Source: Actinomycetes bacterium (GTDB taxonomy: Bacteria > Actinomycetota > Actinomycetes > Actinomycetales > Cellulomonadaceae). Taken from it: a stretch of 6,441 bases of DNA. The stretch spans positions 1 through 6,441 of the forward strand of contig JAEZBT010000317.1 in assembly GCA_023426865.1 (NCBI GenBank), written 5' to 3'. The stretch's first letter is position 1, and each line of letters begins with the position of its first letter. The position numbers and the translations under genes were made by a program. A model generated the notes under the pieces. That model saw nothing but the letters and a program-made list of their open reading frames with translations, was not told the DNA's origin and made no database searches. Below, piece after piece: positions 1 through 5,205 of this stretch.

Positions 1-591
1 GCCCTGCTGCCCACGGCCCACGGGCGGTTCGTCGTGCACGGCTACCGCGACCTGCGCACGGGGTCCGGGCACGCCGCGCTCGTCGCCGCGGAGCCGAAGG
101 CCCCGGTCGACGTCCCGGCGGTGCGCGTGCACTCCGAGTGCCTCACCGGGGACGCCTTCGGCTCGCGCCGGTGCGACTGCGGGCCGCAGCTCGACGCCGC
201 CCTCGCGCGGGCTGCCGTGGAGGGCGGTGCCGTGGTGTACCTGCGGGGTCACGAGGGTCGCGGCATCGGCCTGCTGCACAAGATCTCGGCATACGCGCTC
301 CAGGACGCCGGGCGGGACACGGTCCAGGCGAACCTCGACCTCGGGCTGCCCGCGGACCGGCGGGAATACGGCGCGGCGGCGGCGATCCTCGCGGACCTGG
401 GCCTGGACCGGGTGCGGCTCCTGACGAACAACCCCGCGAAGGTCGCCGGTCTGACCGCCCACGGGATCACCGTGGTCGAGATGGTGCCGCACGAGGTCGG
501 GAAGACCGCCGAGAACCTGTCCTACCTGCGCACCAAGGCGCAGCAGATGGGGCACCTGCTGAGCCCCGAGACCCTGGAGGAGATCCGATGA
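1..591 (+). CDS. ribA: GTP cyclohydrolase II domain, C-terminal part of RibA/RibBA (5' end outside window)
   Basis: This enzyme opens GTP to 2,5-diamino-6-ribosylamino-4-pyrimidinone 5'-phosphate, formate and pyrophosphate, the first committed step of riboflavin synthesis in the cytosol. The 196 visible residues cover essentially the whole GCHII domain. The three zinc cysteines are at visible residues 47, 58 and 60 (SEC, then CDC), with the same spacing as E. coli RibA Cys54/65/67. The GTP-binding stretch GHEGRGIG is at 83-90. Tyr98, Asp119 and Arg121 align with E. coli Tyr105, Asp126 and Arg128. The ending MGHLLSPE resembles the normal RibA C-terminus. The frame is open through base 1, so the start lies upstream. 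Most actinobacterial homologues are bifunctional RibBA proteins with an N-terminal DHBP synthase domain, which is likely here but not visible. The stop overlaps the ribH start (ATGA), so the two are probably translationally coupled. No key residue is missing. Confidence 0.96.
   Translation, partial: ALLPTAHGRFVVHGYRDLRTGSGHAALVAAEPKAPVDVPAVRVHSECLTGDAFGSRRCDCGPQLDAALARAAVEGGAVVYLRGHEGRGIGLLHKISAYALQDAGRDTVQANLDLGLPADRREYGAAAAILADLGLDRVRLLTNNPAKVAGLTAHGITVVEMVPHEVGKTAENLSYLRTKAQQMGHLLSPETLEEIR
576..582 (+). promoter_or_regulatory. Ribosome binding site for ribH
   Basis: GGAGGAG lies five bases before the ATG at 588, inside the last codons of ribA. This strong Shine-Dalgarno sequence fixes the ribH start at the ATGA overlap. 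Confidence 0.8.
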
Positions 592-1100
592 GCGGGCACG
601 GGGCACCGAGCCTCAGCGTCGACGGGGCCGGCGTGCGCGTCGCGGTCGTCGCCGCGAGCTGGCACGACGTCGTCATGGACGGGTTGATCGACGGCGCGCG
701 CCGCGGGCTGGAGGCGGCGGGCGTGACGGACGTCCGGTGGGTGCGCGTGCCCGGCTCGTTCGAGCTGCCGGTCGCAGCGGCCCGCCTCGCGCCGACCGTG
801 GACGCCGTCGTGGCGCTCGGCGTCGTGATCCGCGGCGGGACGCCGCACTTCGACTACGTCTGCCAGGCGGCGACCGCCGGACTGACCGAGGTCTGCGTGC
901 GGACCGGCGTGCCGGTCGGGTTCGGCCTGCTCACGTGCGACGACGAGGCCCAGGCGCTCGACCGGGCCGGCCTGCCCGGCTCGACCGAGGACAAAGGCCT
1001 CGAGGCGGCGCAGGCGGCGGTGGCCACGGCGCTCGTGCTGCGTGACGTCGCGCGTCCCGAGGGAGGGACGGTCCCGCCGCGCACGGGGACCGACCTCTAG
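588..1100 (+). CDS. ribH: 6,7-dimethyl-8-ribityllumazine synthase
   Basis: RibH condenses 5-amino-6-ribitylamino-uracil with 3,4-dihydroxy-2-butanone 4-phosphate to give lumazine, the penultimate step of riboflavin synthesis. Family members assemble into pentamers or 60-subunit capsids. The 170-residue product carries the early VAASWHDVVMDGL strand and helix (about residues 20-32). The signature VIRGGTPHFDYVC follows, with the catalytic His at 87, equivalent to B. subtilis His88. The C-terminal phosphate-site segment is GFGLLTCDDEAQALDRAG, followed by a GSTEDKG turn. The ATG at 588 is chosen because it has a strong Shine-Dalgarno site and gives the normal family length; an earlier in-frame start would extend the protein deep into ribA in the wrong frame. 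The last ~15 residues (PEGGTVPPRTGTDL) form a low-complexity tail beyond the conserved core, as often seen in actinobacteria. Cotranscription with ribA is very likely. Confidence 0.97.
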   Translation: MSGHGAPSLSVDGAGVRVAVVAASWHDVVMDGLIDGARRGLEAAGVTDVRWVRVPGSFELPVAAARLAPTVDAVVALGVVIRGGTPHFDYVCQAATAGLTEVCVRTGVPVGFGLLTCDDEAQALDRAGLPGSTEDKGLEAAQAAVATALVLRDVARPEGGTVPPRTGTDL

Positions 1101-1103
1101 GCT
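1098..1103 (+). promoter_or_regulatory. Candidate -10 hexamer of a leaderless hisE promoter
   Basis: TAGGCT fits the actinobacterial -10 pattern TANNNT. Its first three bases are the ribH stop codon. It ends eight bases before the GTG at 1112, so transcription would begin within a base or two of the start codon. No convincing Shine-Dalgarno site precedes hisE at normal spacing, which supports a leaderless start. No clear -35 is visible 16-19 bases upstream. This is inferred from pattern only. Confidence 0.5.
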
Positions 1104-1111
1104 TGTCGCCC

Positions 1112-1375
1112 GTGAAGACCTTCGACGCCCTGTTCGCCGAGCTCAGCGAGAAGGCGCGGACGCGCCCGGCCGGGTCCGGGACCGTCGCCGCGCTCGACGC
1201 CGGCGTCCATGCGATCGGCAAGAAGATCGTCGAGGAGGCGGCCGAGGTCTGGATGGCCGCCGAGCATGAGGGCGACGAGCGGGCCGCCGAGGAGATCTCG
1301 CAGCTGCTCTACCACCTCCAGGTGCTGATGGTCGCGCGCGGCCTGACGCTCGAGGACGTGTACGCCCACCTGTGA
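1112..1375 (+). CDS. hisE: Phosphoribosyl-ATP pyrophosphatase
   Basis: HisE hydrolyses phosphoribosyl-ATP to phosphoribosyl-AMP and pyrophosphate, the second step of histidine synthesis. The product has 87 residues, close to the stand-alone M. tuberculosis HisE, which it resembles throughout (VKTFDALFAELSEKA near the start, SQLLYHLQVLM near the end). It is all-alpha and MazG-like. The first metal-binding motif EEAAE is at residues 41-45. The second helix reads EEIS-Gln64, where many HisE proteins have Asp; as I recall, the M. tuberculosis protein has the same substitution, so this is a lineage trait rather than damage. The GTG at 1112 is preferred because the conserved sequence begins there and a -10 hexamer is well placed. 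A TTG at 1103 would add three residues. It is separate from HisI, unlike the HisIE fusion of enterobacteria. Confidence 0.94.
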   Translation: MKTFDALFAELSEKARTRPAGSGTVAALDAGVHAIGKKIVEEAAEVWMAAEHEGDERAAEEISQLLYHLQVLMVARGLTLEDVYAHL

Positions 1376-1434
1376 CCCGCGCGCGGCACAGCGCCGCAGC
1401 CGCCGGCCCACCCCCCACAGCTCCGTAGACACCC

Positions 1435-1439
1435 GAGGA
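1435..1439 (+). promoter_or_regulatory. Ribosome binding site for hisG
   Basis: GAGGA lies eight bases before the ATG at 1448. It shows that hisG is translated from a leadered message, in contrast to hisE. The 72-base hisE-hisG gap has no other clear signal apart from a five-base-pair hairpin at 1383-1397. Confidence 0.65.
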
Positions 1440-1447
1440 CCCAGGAC

Positions 1448-2296
1448 ATGCTCCGCATCGCCGTCCCCAACAAGGGCTCGCTCTCCGAGCCCGCCGTCGA
1501 CATGCTCCGCGAGGCCGGCTACCGGCAGCGGCACGACCCGCGCACCCTGGTGCTGGTCGACCCCGAGAACGACATCGAGTTCTTCTTCCTGCGCCCGCGG
1601 GACATCGCCGTGTACGTCGGCTCCGGGACCGTCGACGCCGGCATCACGGGCCGTGACCTGCTGCTGGACTCCGGCGCCGACGCGGTCGAGCACATGCAGC
1701 TCGGGTTCGCCGGCTCGACCTTCCGGTTCGCCGCACCGGTGGACAGGGTGCGCGACCTCGCCGACGTCGCCGGGCGACGCGTGGCGACGTCGTACGCCGT
1801 CCTCGTGGACTCCTACCTGCGCGAGCGGGGCATCGAGGCCGAGGTGATCCGTCTGGACGGTGCTGTCGAGTCGGCGGTCCAGCTCGGGGTGGCCGACGTC
1901 GTCGCCGACGTGGTCTCGACGGGGACCACCCTGCGCGGCGCGGGCCTGACGGTGTTCGGGGAGCCGATCCTGGAGTCGGAGGCGGTCCTCATCCGGCCCC
2001 GCGCCCAGGCGGAGGTCCCGGCCGGGCTGGAGGTCCTGGCGCGGCGTCTGCAGGGGGTGCTGGTCGCCCGCCAGTACGTGCTCATGGACTACGACGTGCC
2101 GACGGCGCTCGTCGAGCAGGCGGTGGCGATCACGCCCGGGCTGGAGTCCCCGACGGTGTCCCCGCTGCACAACAGCGAGTGGGCAGCCGTGCGGGCCATG
2201 GTGCGCCGTGACGAGACGAACCGGGTCATGGACGCGTTGTACGAGCTGGGCGCGCGCGCGATCCTGGTCACCTCGATCCACGCCTGCCGCATCTAG
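1448..2296 (+). CDS. hisG: ATP phosphoribosyltransferase, long (HisG-L) form
   Basis: HisG joins ATP and PRPP to make phosphoribosyl-ATP, the first and feedback-controlled step of histidine synthesis. The 282-residue length is that of the long hexameric form, nearly identical to M. tuberculosis HisG (about 284). It begins LRIAVPNKGSLSEPA. The catalytic domain has YVGSGTVDAGITGRDLL (56-72) and GFAGSTFRF (86-94). The PRPP-binding loop DVVSTGTTL is at 154-162. From about residue 210 to the end lies the regulatory domain that binds histidine in long-form enzymes, so no separate HisZ subunit is needed. The ATG at 1448 has a good Shine-Dalgarno site and fits the family N-terminus. It sits 72 bases after hisE, probably in one transcript. 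The hisE-hisG order is common in Actinobacteria, away from the main his operon. Confidence 0.97.
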   Translation: MLRIAVPNKGSLSEPAVDMLREAGYRQRHDPRTLVLVDPENDIEFFFLRPRDIAVYVGSGTVDAGITGRDLLLDSGADAVEHMQLGFAGSTFRFAAPVDRVRDLADVAGRRVATSYAVLVDSYLRERGIEAEVIRLDGAVESAVQLGVADVVADVVSTGTTLRGAGLTVFGEPILESEAVLIRPRAQAEVPAGLEVLARRLQGVLVARQYVLMDYDVPTALVEQAVAITPGLESPTVSPLHNSEWAAVRAMVRRDETNRVMDALYELGARAILVTSIHACRI

Positions 2297-2297
2297 A

Positions 2298-2334
2298 CGA
2301 GCGACGTTCGGCCGACCGCGCGTCGGCGCGCTCG
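2298..2334 (+). other. Two-tier hairpin between hisG and the PH-domain gene
   Basis: Two nested perfect inverted repeats follow the hisG stop. The outer arms CGAGCG (2298-2303) and CGCTCG (2329-2334) enclose the inner arms GCCGAC (2311-2316) and GTCGGC (2322-2327) with a five-base loop. The 3' arm touches the ribosome binding site at 2334-2339. There is no T-run, so it is not a classical terminator. It could be a weak terminator, an RNA stability element or a translational damper. Short GC-rich arms can arise by chance at this base composition. Confidence 0.4.
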
Positions 2335-2339
2335 GGGAG
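2334..2339 (+). promoter_or_regulatory. Ribosome binding site for the PH-domain gene
   Basis: GGGGAG ends five bases before the ATG at 2345. It overlaps the in-frame GTG at 2339, so it selects the ATG as start. Confidence 0.6.
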
Positions 2340-2344
2340 TGCCC

Positions 2345-2806
2345 ATGAGCGACACCGCAGACCCGCTGCACGAACCGTTCCGGCCGCGCGCGGCCAGGCT
2401 CGTGTGCCTGCCGCTGGCGGCCCTCTCGCTCGCGATGATGGTCGGACTCGCGGTCGGCCTGCCCGCGCTGACCGGGGCGCGGCTCGGGCTGGGGGACCGG
2501 GTCGGCTTCGTGGCGCTGGGCGTGGCGATCGCGTGGTTCCTGCTGCGTGAGGCGGGCGTCCGGGCGGACCCGGACGGCGAGGCCCTCGTCGTCCGCAACC
2601 TCGTGCGCACGCGTCGGCTCGCCTGGGCCGAGATCGTGTCCGTCCGGTTCGGGCCGGACCGGCCCTGGGTGCTGCTGGACCTGGCCGACGGTGACACCCT
2701 GGCGGTGATGGCCGTGCAGCGTGCCGACGGCGACCGTGCGCGGGCGGAGGCGCGGCGGCTCGCGACGCTCGTCGCAGCGCACTCCGCGACCCCGCGCGAC
2801 GACTGA
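2345..2806 (+). CDS. Small two-helix membrane protein with bacterial PH-like domain
   Basis: The product is a 153-residue protein of unknown precise role. A short hydrophilic N-terminus precedes two hydrophobic segments (about 19-42 and 52-68). A soluble domain follows that begins GVRADPDGEALVVRNLVRTRRLAWAEI and continues to VRFGPDRPWVLLDLADGDTLAVMAVQ. This is the pattern of the PH-like 'bPH' domains of actinobacterial membrane proteins, where a strand ending in 'WxEI' is followed by a conserved aromatic stretch. The soluble domain probably faces the cytoplasm. The ATG at 2345 is favoured by GGGGAG just upstream; a GTG at 2339 would add two residues. In actinobacteria a gene of this kind often follows hisG, and here it lies 48 bases downstream, so cotranscription is likely. 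Nothing in it points to histidine metabolism. Family assignment is from recalled pattern. Confidence 0.82.
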   Translation: MSDTADPLHEPFRPRAARLVCLPLAALSLAMMVGLAVGLPALTGARLGLGDRVGFVALGVAIAWFLLREAGVRADPDGEALVVRNLVRTRRLAWAEIVSVRFGPDRPWVLLDLADGDTLAVMAVQRADGDRARAEARRLATLVAAHSATPRDD

Positions 2807-2822
2807 GCGGAGGGACCCGGAC

Positions 2823-3035
2823 GTGGACCAGGACGCCGACCGAGGCATCGGGCAGGTGTCACCGGAGGAGTACATCTCCCACGAGCCGGTCGCCGTCGGG
2901 ACGTGGCGGGCCGTCCACGGGTTGCTCGCGGCCCTGGGACCCGTCGCGGTGCGCGTCTCGCGGAGCCAGGTCGCGATCCGGCGGATGGAGCCGCGTGGTG
3001 CGGGCGTCGTCTCCTGTGGGTGCCCGGCCGGCTGA
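2823..3035 (+). pseudogene. Truncated, frame-broken remnant of a DUF5655-family gene
   Basis: A GTG start with a good ribosome binding site (GGAGGGA at 2809-2815) opens a 70-codon frame 16 bases after the PH-domain gene. The sequence SPEEYISHEPVAVGTW, then LGPVAVRVSRSQVAIRR, resembles the N-terminal half of DUF5655 proteins, which are usually about 115-150 residues. Family members continue past 'SQVAFRR' into a conserved aromatic stretch with W-x-PGR-Y-L. In this frame the match stops and the protein ends in a Cys/Gly-rich tail. The expected stretch appears in another forward frame (RRLLWVPGRL at 3005-3034), so a frame change lies at about 2985-3010. The remaining C-terminal half is absent, because the convergent DUF3866 gene ends at 3038. 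The fragment may still be translated, since its start signals are intact. An unrelated short protein is possible but less likely. The function of DUF5655 is unknown. Confidence 0.6.
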
Positions 3036-3037
3036 GG

Positions 3038-4147
3038 TCAGCGCGAGCGCTCGGCGTGGACGCCCGCGACCGCCGCGGCGATGAACGCCTCGGGGTCGGC
3101 GTCCAGGCCCCGGCCCATCGTGGAGAGCCGGACGGGCGTGGCCGCGAGCGCCTCCTCGAGCCCAGCCTCGACAGGGACCTCGACGAGCGTGTGCCGCCCG
3201 GTCGGTCTGCACAGTCCCGCCGCCTGCTCGCGCACGAGGTCGCGCAGGGCGTCGCGCGCACCGGCCGCCGGACCGACGGGCACCACGACGTCGCTCGGCG
3301 CGAGCGCGACCCGCCCGACCGCCGTGAGCGAGTGGTGCGACACGCCACGGTGCCGCTCCCGCGCGTCGGCCCCGGAGACCCGCAGCGCGGCGACGGCGCG
3401 CCCGTGCAGGACCGCCGCGGCGTTGAGAGCCTCGCCCACGGCGACGCCCGAGAAGCCCCATCGGGTGCCGGTCCCGAGGTTCCCCGGTCCCTGGGCGACG
3501 ACCACCAGGTCGGCCCCGACGACCAGCCGCGCGGCCAGCAGCCCGGTGTGCACGGTGACAGCCTCGAGGTCGCCGCCGAACGCCTGCCCCACCGTGACGC
3601 AGGAGGTCAGCCATGCGGCCTCGTGCAGCGTCGCCACGGTGCGGCTGAACCAGGCGGGCAGGGCACCGCCGTCGGTCATCACGTAGGCGATCCGGGGGAG
3701 GGGACGGCCCGCAGCGGCCGCGGACCACCGCGCGCCCGCGACGACGGCGGGCAGCGCGGAGTGCAGGTCGGCGACCACCACCGGCATCCCCCCGAGGTCG
3801 TCCGCGTCACGTAGCAGCGCGTGGTGCTCCGACTCCTGCTCGTCGACGCCCAGGACCATGGCCTGCTGGGGCGTGTAGCGGCCCTTGACGAGGTGCCCGG
3901 GGCCCGACGGGGGATCCGGCGGGAGAGAGTCGGGCCGGGCGACGACGAGCGCGTATCCGCCCGTGCCGAGGCCGCGCGCGAGCGCCGTGACGTTCAGCAG
4001 GACGCGGTCGCCGACGACGACGTCGCCCACGACCGCCGGGTACGCCAGGGCCCGCACGACGCCGTCGGCGGTCTGCGCCGTCAGCTCCTGCGCGCCCGCC
4101 CAGCGCGCGCCGAGCGACACCACCTCACCGTCACGCCACGTGATCAC
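3038..4147 (-). CDS. DUF3866 family protein, function unknown
   Basis: The 369-residue product shows the conserved layout I associate with DUF3866. An N-terminal domain of about 70 residues starts ITWRDGEVVSL and contains GDRVLLNVTALARGLGTGGYALVVA (46-70), beta-rich in appearance. Then come GHLVKGRYTP (84-93), GVDEQ (100-104), VADLHSALP (125-133), QGPGNLGTGTRWGFSG (219-234) and SHHSLTAVGRVAL (270-282). A closing TMGRGLDADPEAF lies at 343-355. The glycine-rich loops and conserved His residues (108-109, 128, 271-272) could form an active site, but no reaction is known to me. There is no signal peptide or membrane segment, so it is probably cytosolic. The start is a GTG at 4147-4145 with no ribosome binding site and a TANNNT box exactly six bases upstream, suggesting leaderless translation. 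It is divergent from pafB with 35 bases between. Its stop lies two bases from the end of the DUF5655 remnant. Confidence 0.85.
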   Translation of the reverse strand: MITWRDGEVVSLGARWAGAQELTAQTADGVVRALAYPAVVGDVVVGDRVLLNVTALARGLGTGGYALVVARPDSLPPDPPSGPGHLVKGRYTPQQAMVLGVDEQESEHHALLRDADDLGGMPVVVADLHSALPAVVAGARWSAAAAGRPLPRIAYVMTDGGALPAWFSRTVATLHEAAWLTSCVTVGQAFGGDLEAVTVHTGLLAARLVVGADLVVVAQGPGNLGTGTRWGFSGVAVGEALNAAAVLHGRAVAALRVSGADARERHRGVSHHSLTAVGRVALAPSDVVVPVGPAAGARDALRDLVREQAAGLCRPTGRHTLVEVPVEAGLEEALAATPVRLSTMGRGLDADPEAFIAAAVAGVHAERSR

Positions 4148-4148
4148 G
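4139..4148. repeat. 10-bp perfect palindrome over the DUF3866 start codon
   Basis: CGTGATCACG is its own reverse complement and contains the GTG start of the - strand gene (4145-4147). It could be half of an operator for the divergent promoters. It could also follow from the coding sequence (Ile-Thr codons ATC ACG after GTG). It does not extend beyond ten bases. Confidence 0.35.
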
Positions 4149-4153
4149 CCAGC

Positions 4154-4159
4154 ACGCTA
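4154..4159 (-). promoter_or_regulatory. Candidate leaderless -10 hexamer for the DUF3866 gene
   Basis: Read on the - strand this is TAGCGT, a match to TANNNT. Exactly six bases (4148-4153) separate it from the GTG at 4147, which would place the first transcribed base on the start codon. ATGACG at 4184-4179 (- strand) is close to the TTGACR -35 consensus, but its 19-base spacer is long. No Shine-Dalgarno site is present. Confidence 0.55.
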
Positions 4160-4168
4160 CCCGCCCGC

Positions 4169-4174
4169 TACCGT
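4169..4174 (+). promoter_or_regulatory. Candidate leaderless -10 hexamer for pafB
   Basis: TACCGT matches TANNNT and ends eight bases before the pafB ATG at 4183. No Shine-Dalgarno site precedes the ATG, so a leaderless or near-leaderless message is likely. No convincing -35 lies 16-19 bases upstream. It does not carry the TTGTCR-N8-TANNNT arrangement known for PafBC-dependent promoters in mycobacteria, so autoregulation through that motif is not supported. Confidence 0.5.
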
Positions 4175-4175
4175 G

Positions 4176-4183
4176 TGACGTCA
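4176..4183. repeat. 8-bp perfect palindrome touching the pafB start codon
   Basis: TGACGTCA is a perfect palindrome whose last base is the A of the pafB ATG. It overlaps the expected transcription start. Together with the palindrome over the divergent start it could form operator sites. Eight-base palindromes are expected by chance every few hundred bases, so this is weak by itself. Confidence 0.25.
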
Positions 4184-5205
4184 TGGCCGACTCCCTGCCT
4201 CCCGCCGAGCGGCTGCTCAACCTCGTGATCGCCCTGGTCAACACCCCGGGCCGGATGACGAAGGAGCAGATCCGCGCCTCGGTCGCGGGCTACGACCGGG
4301 AGGGCAGCACCGACGCCTTCGAGCGGATGTTCGAGCGCGACAAGGAGACACTGCGCGACCTCGGCGTCCCCGTGACGACGGTGCACGGCCCGGCGCACGC
4401 CGACGACGCGGGGTACCGCGTGGACCTCGATGCGTACGCACTGCCCCCGATGGAGCTGAGCGCGGCCCAGCTCGGTGTGCTCGGCCTCGCCGCGGACTTC
4501 TGGCAGGACCAGTCGCTGCGCGGCGACGCCGCCCGCGCACTGACGAAGCTGCGGGTCGTCGGGGACACGTCCGCGGACACGGACGCCGTGGCCGGGCTCG
4601 CGCCCCGCCTGCACGCGGCGGGACCCGCTCTCGCGCCGCTCCTGGACGCCGCGCACGCGCGCCAGGCCGTGGAGTTCACGTACCGGGCCGCCAGCACCGG
4701 TGAGGTGCTGCGCCGGACGGTCCAGCCGTGGCGGATCATCGCCAGCCGCGGCGGGTGGTACCTCGTGGGATTCGACGTGGGCCGCGACGCCCCGCGCGTG
4801 TTCCGGCTGAGCCGGATCGTGGACGACGTGGTGCCGGTCGGCCAGCCGGGGGCCTTCACCGTGCCCGACGACGTCGACCCCATGGCGATGCTCGCGGCGA
4901 GCCAGCAGGGGCGGACGCGACTGGCGTGGCTGTCGGTGGCGACGGGCCGGGCCGGTGCGCTCCGGTCGCGGGCGGTGGCTCCCGGTGCGGAGGAGCCGCC
5001 GGGGGAGCCGCGGGCCGGGGACGACCTCCTCGTGGTGCCGTTCGAGAGGTCGGCCGACCTCGCCGAGGAGCTGCTGGGCTACGCCGACGCGGTCGTGGTG
5101 CTCGGTCCGCCGGACCTGCGCGAGGACGTCGTCGGGCGGCTGCGGGAGGCGGTGGCGATGGCCGACCGGCTGGCCGGCGCGGAGCGGGGGGACCTCGATG
5201 GCTGA
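4183..5205 (+). CDS. pafB: PafB, WYL-domain subunit of the PafBC DNA-damage transcription activator
   Basis: In mycobacteria PafB and PafC form a heterodimer that activates LexA-independent DNA-damage genes, and the WYL domains sense a nucleic-acid signal. The 340-residue product fits PafB. The N-terminal winged-helix region (about 8-70) includes ERLLNLVIALVNT and AFERMFERDKETLRDLGVP. A linker containing ALPPMELS follows. The WYL domain (about 160-225) has WYLVGFD at 192-198 and FRLSRI at 207-212. A C-terminal WCX-type extension ends in a helix near LREAVAMADRL. The ATG at 4183 matches the family N-terminus and has a leaderless -10 hexamer. It overlaps pafC by eight bases. In M. tuberculosis pafB follows pafA; here its upstream neighbour is the divergent DUF3866 gene, and no proteasome or Pup gene is visible. 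Despite the name, PafBC is not itself part of the Pup ligase. Confidence 0.93.
   Translation: MADSLPPAERLLNLVIALVNTPGRMTKEQIRASVAGYDREGSTDAFERMFERDKETLRDLGVPVTTVHGPAHADDAGYRVDLDAYALPPMELSAAQLGVLGLAADFWQDQSLRGDAARALTKLRVVGDTSADTDAVAGLAPRLHAAGPALAPLLDAAHARQAVEFTYRAASTGEVLRRTVQPWRIIASRGGWYLVGFDVGRDAPRVFRLSRIVDDVVPVGQPGAFTVPDDVDPMAMLAASQQGRTRLAWLSVATGRAGALRSRAVAPGAEEPPGEPRAGDDLLVVPFERSADLAEELLGYADAVVVLGPPDLREDVVGRLREAVAMADRLAGAERGDLDG
5186..5192 (+). promoter_or_regulatory. Ribosome binding site for pafC
   Basis: GGGGGGA lies five bases before the ATG at 5198, with GGAG at 5181-5184 as a second purine block. It supports the overlapping pafC start over upstream in-frame starts inside pafB. Confidence 0.6.

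Noticed and set aside
1103..1122. TTGTCG at 1103-1108 as a PafBC-type (TTGTCR-N8-TANNNT) promoter
   Set aside because: Eight bases later the sequence is GACCTT, not TANNNT, and it is inside the hisE coding region.
1383..1397. GCGGC / GCCGC hairpin in the hisE-hisG gap as a terminator or his leader element
   Set aside because: A five-base-pair stem with no T-run is expected by chance at this GC content. No His-codon leader peptide or T-box is visible.
1097..2875. Long antisense open frame of 592 codons across hisE, hisG and the PH-domain gene
   Set aside because: It lies opposite well-recognised genes, is rich in Arg, Asp, His and Gly with no recognisable domain, and is the expected result of very high GC in the opposite frame.
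2859..3814. Open frames on both strands overlapping the DUF3866 gene (2903-3814 + and 2859-3728 -)
   Set aside because: Both are low-complexity Arg/Gly/Ala translations opposite or out of frame with a full-length conserved gene. Only the short RRLLWVPGRL stretch at the start of the + frame was kept, as part of the DUF5655 remnant.
4955..5197. An upstream extension of pafC starting inside pafB
   Set aside because: The frame is open to 4955, but the added residues are a low-complexity shadow of pafB. Family homology and the ribosome binding site both point to the ATG at 5198.
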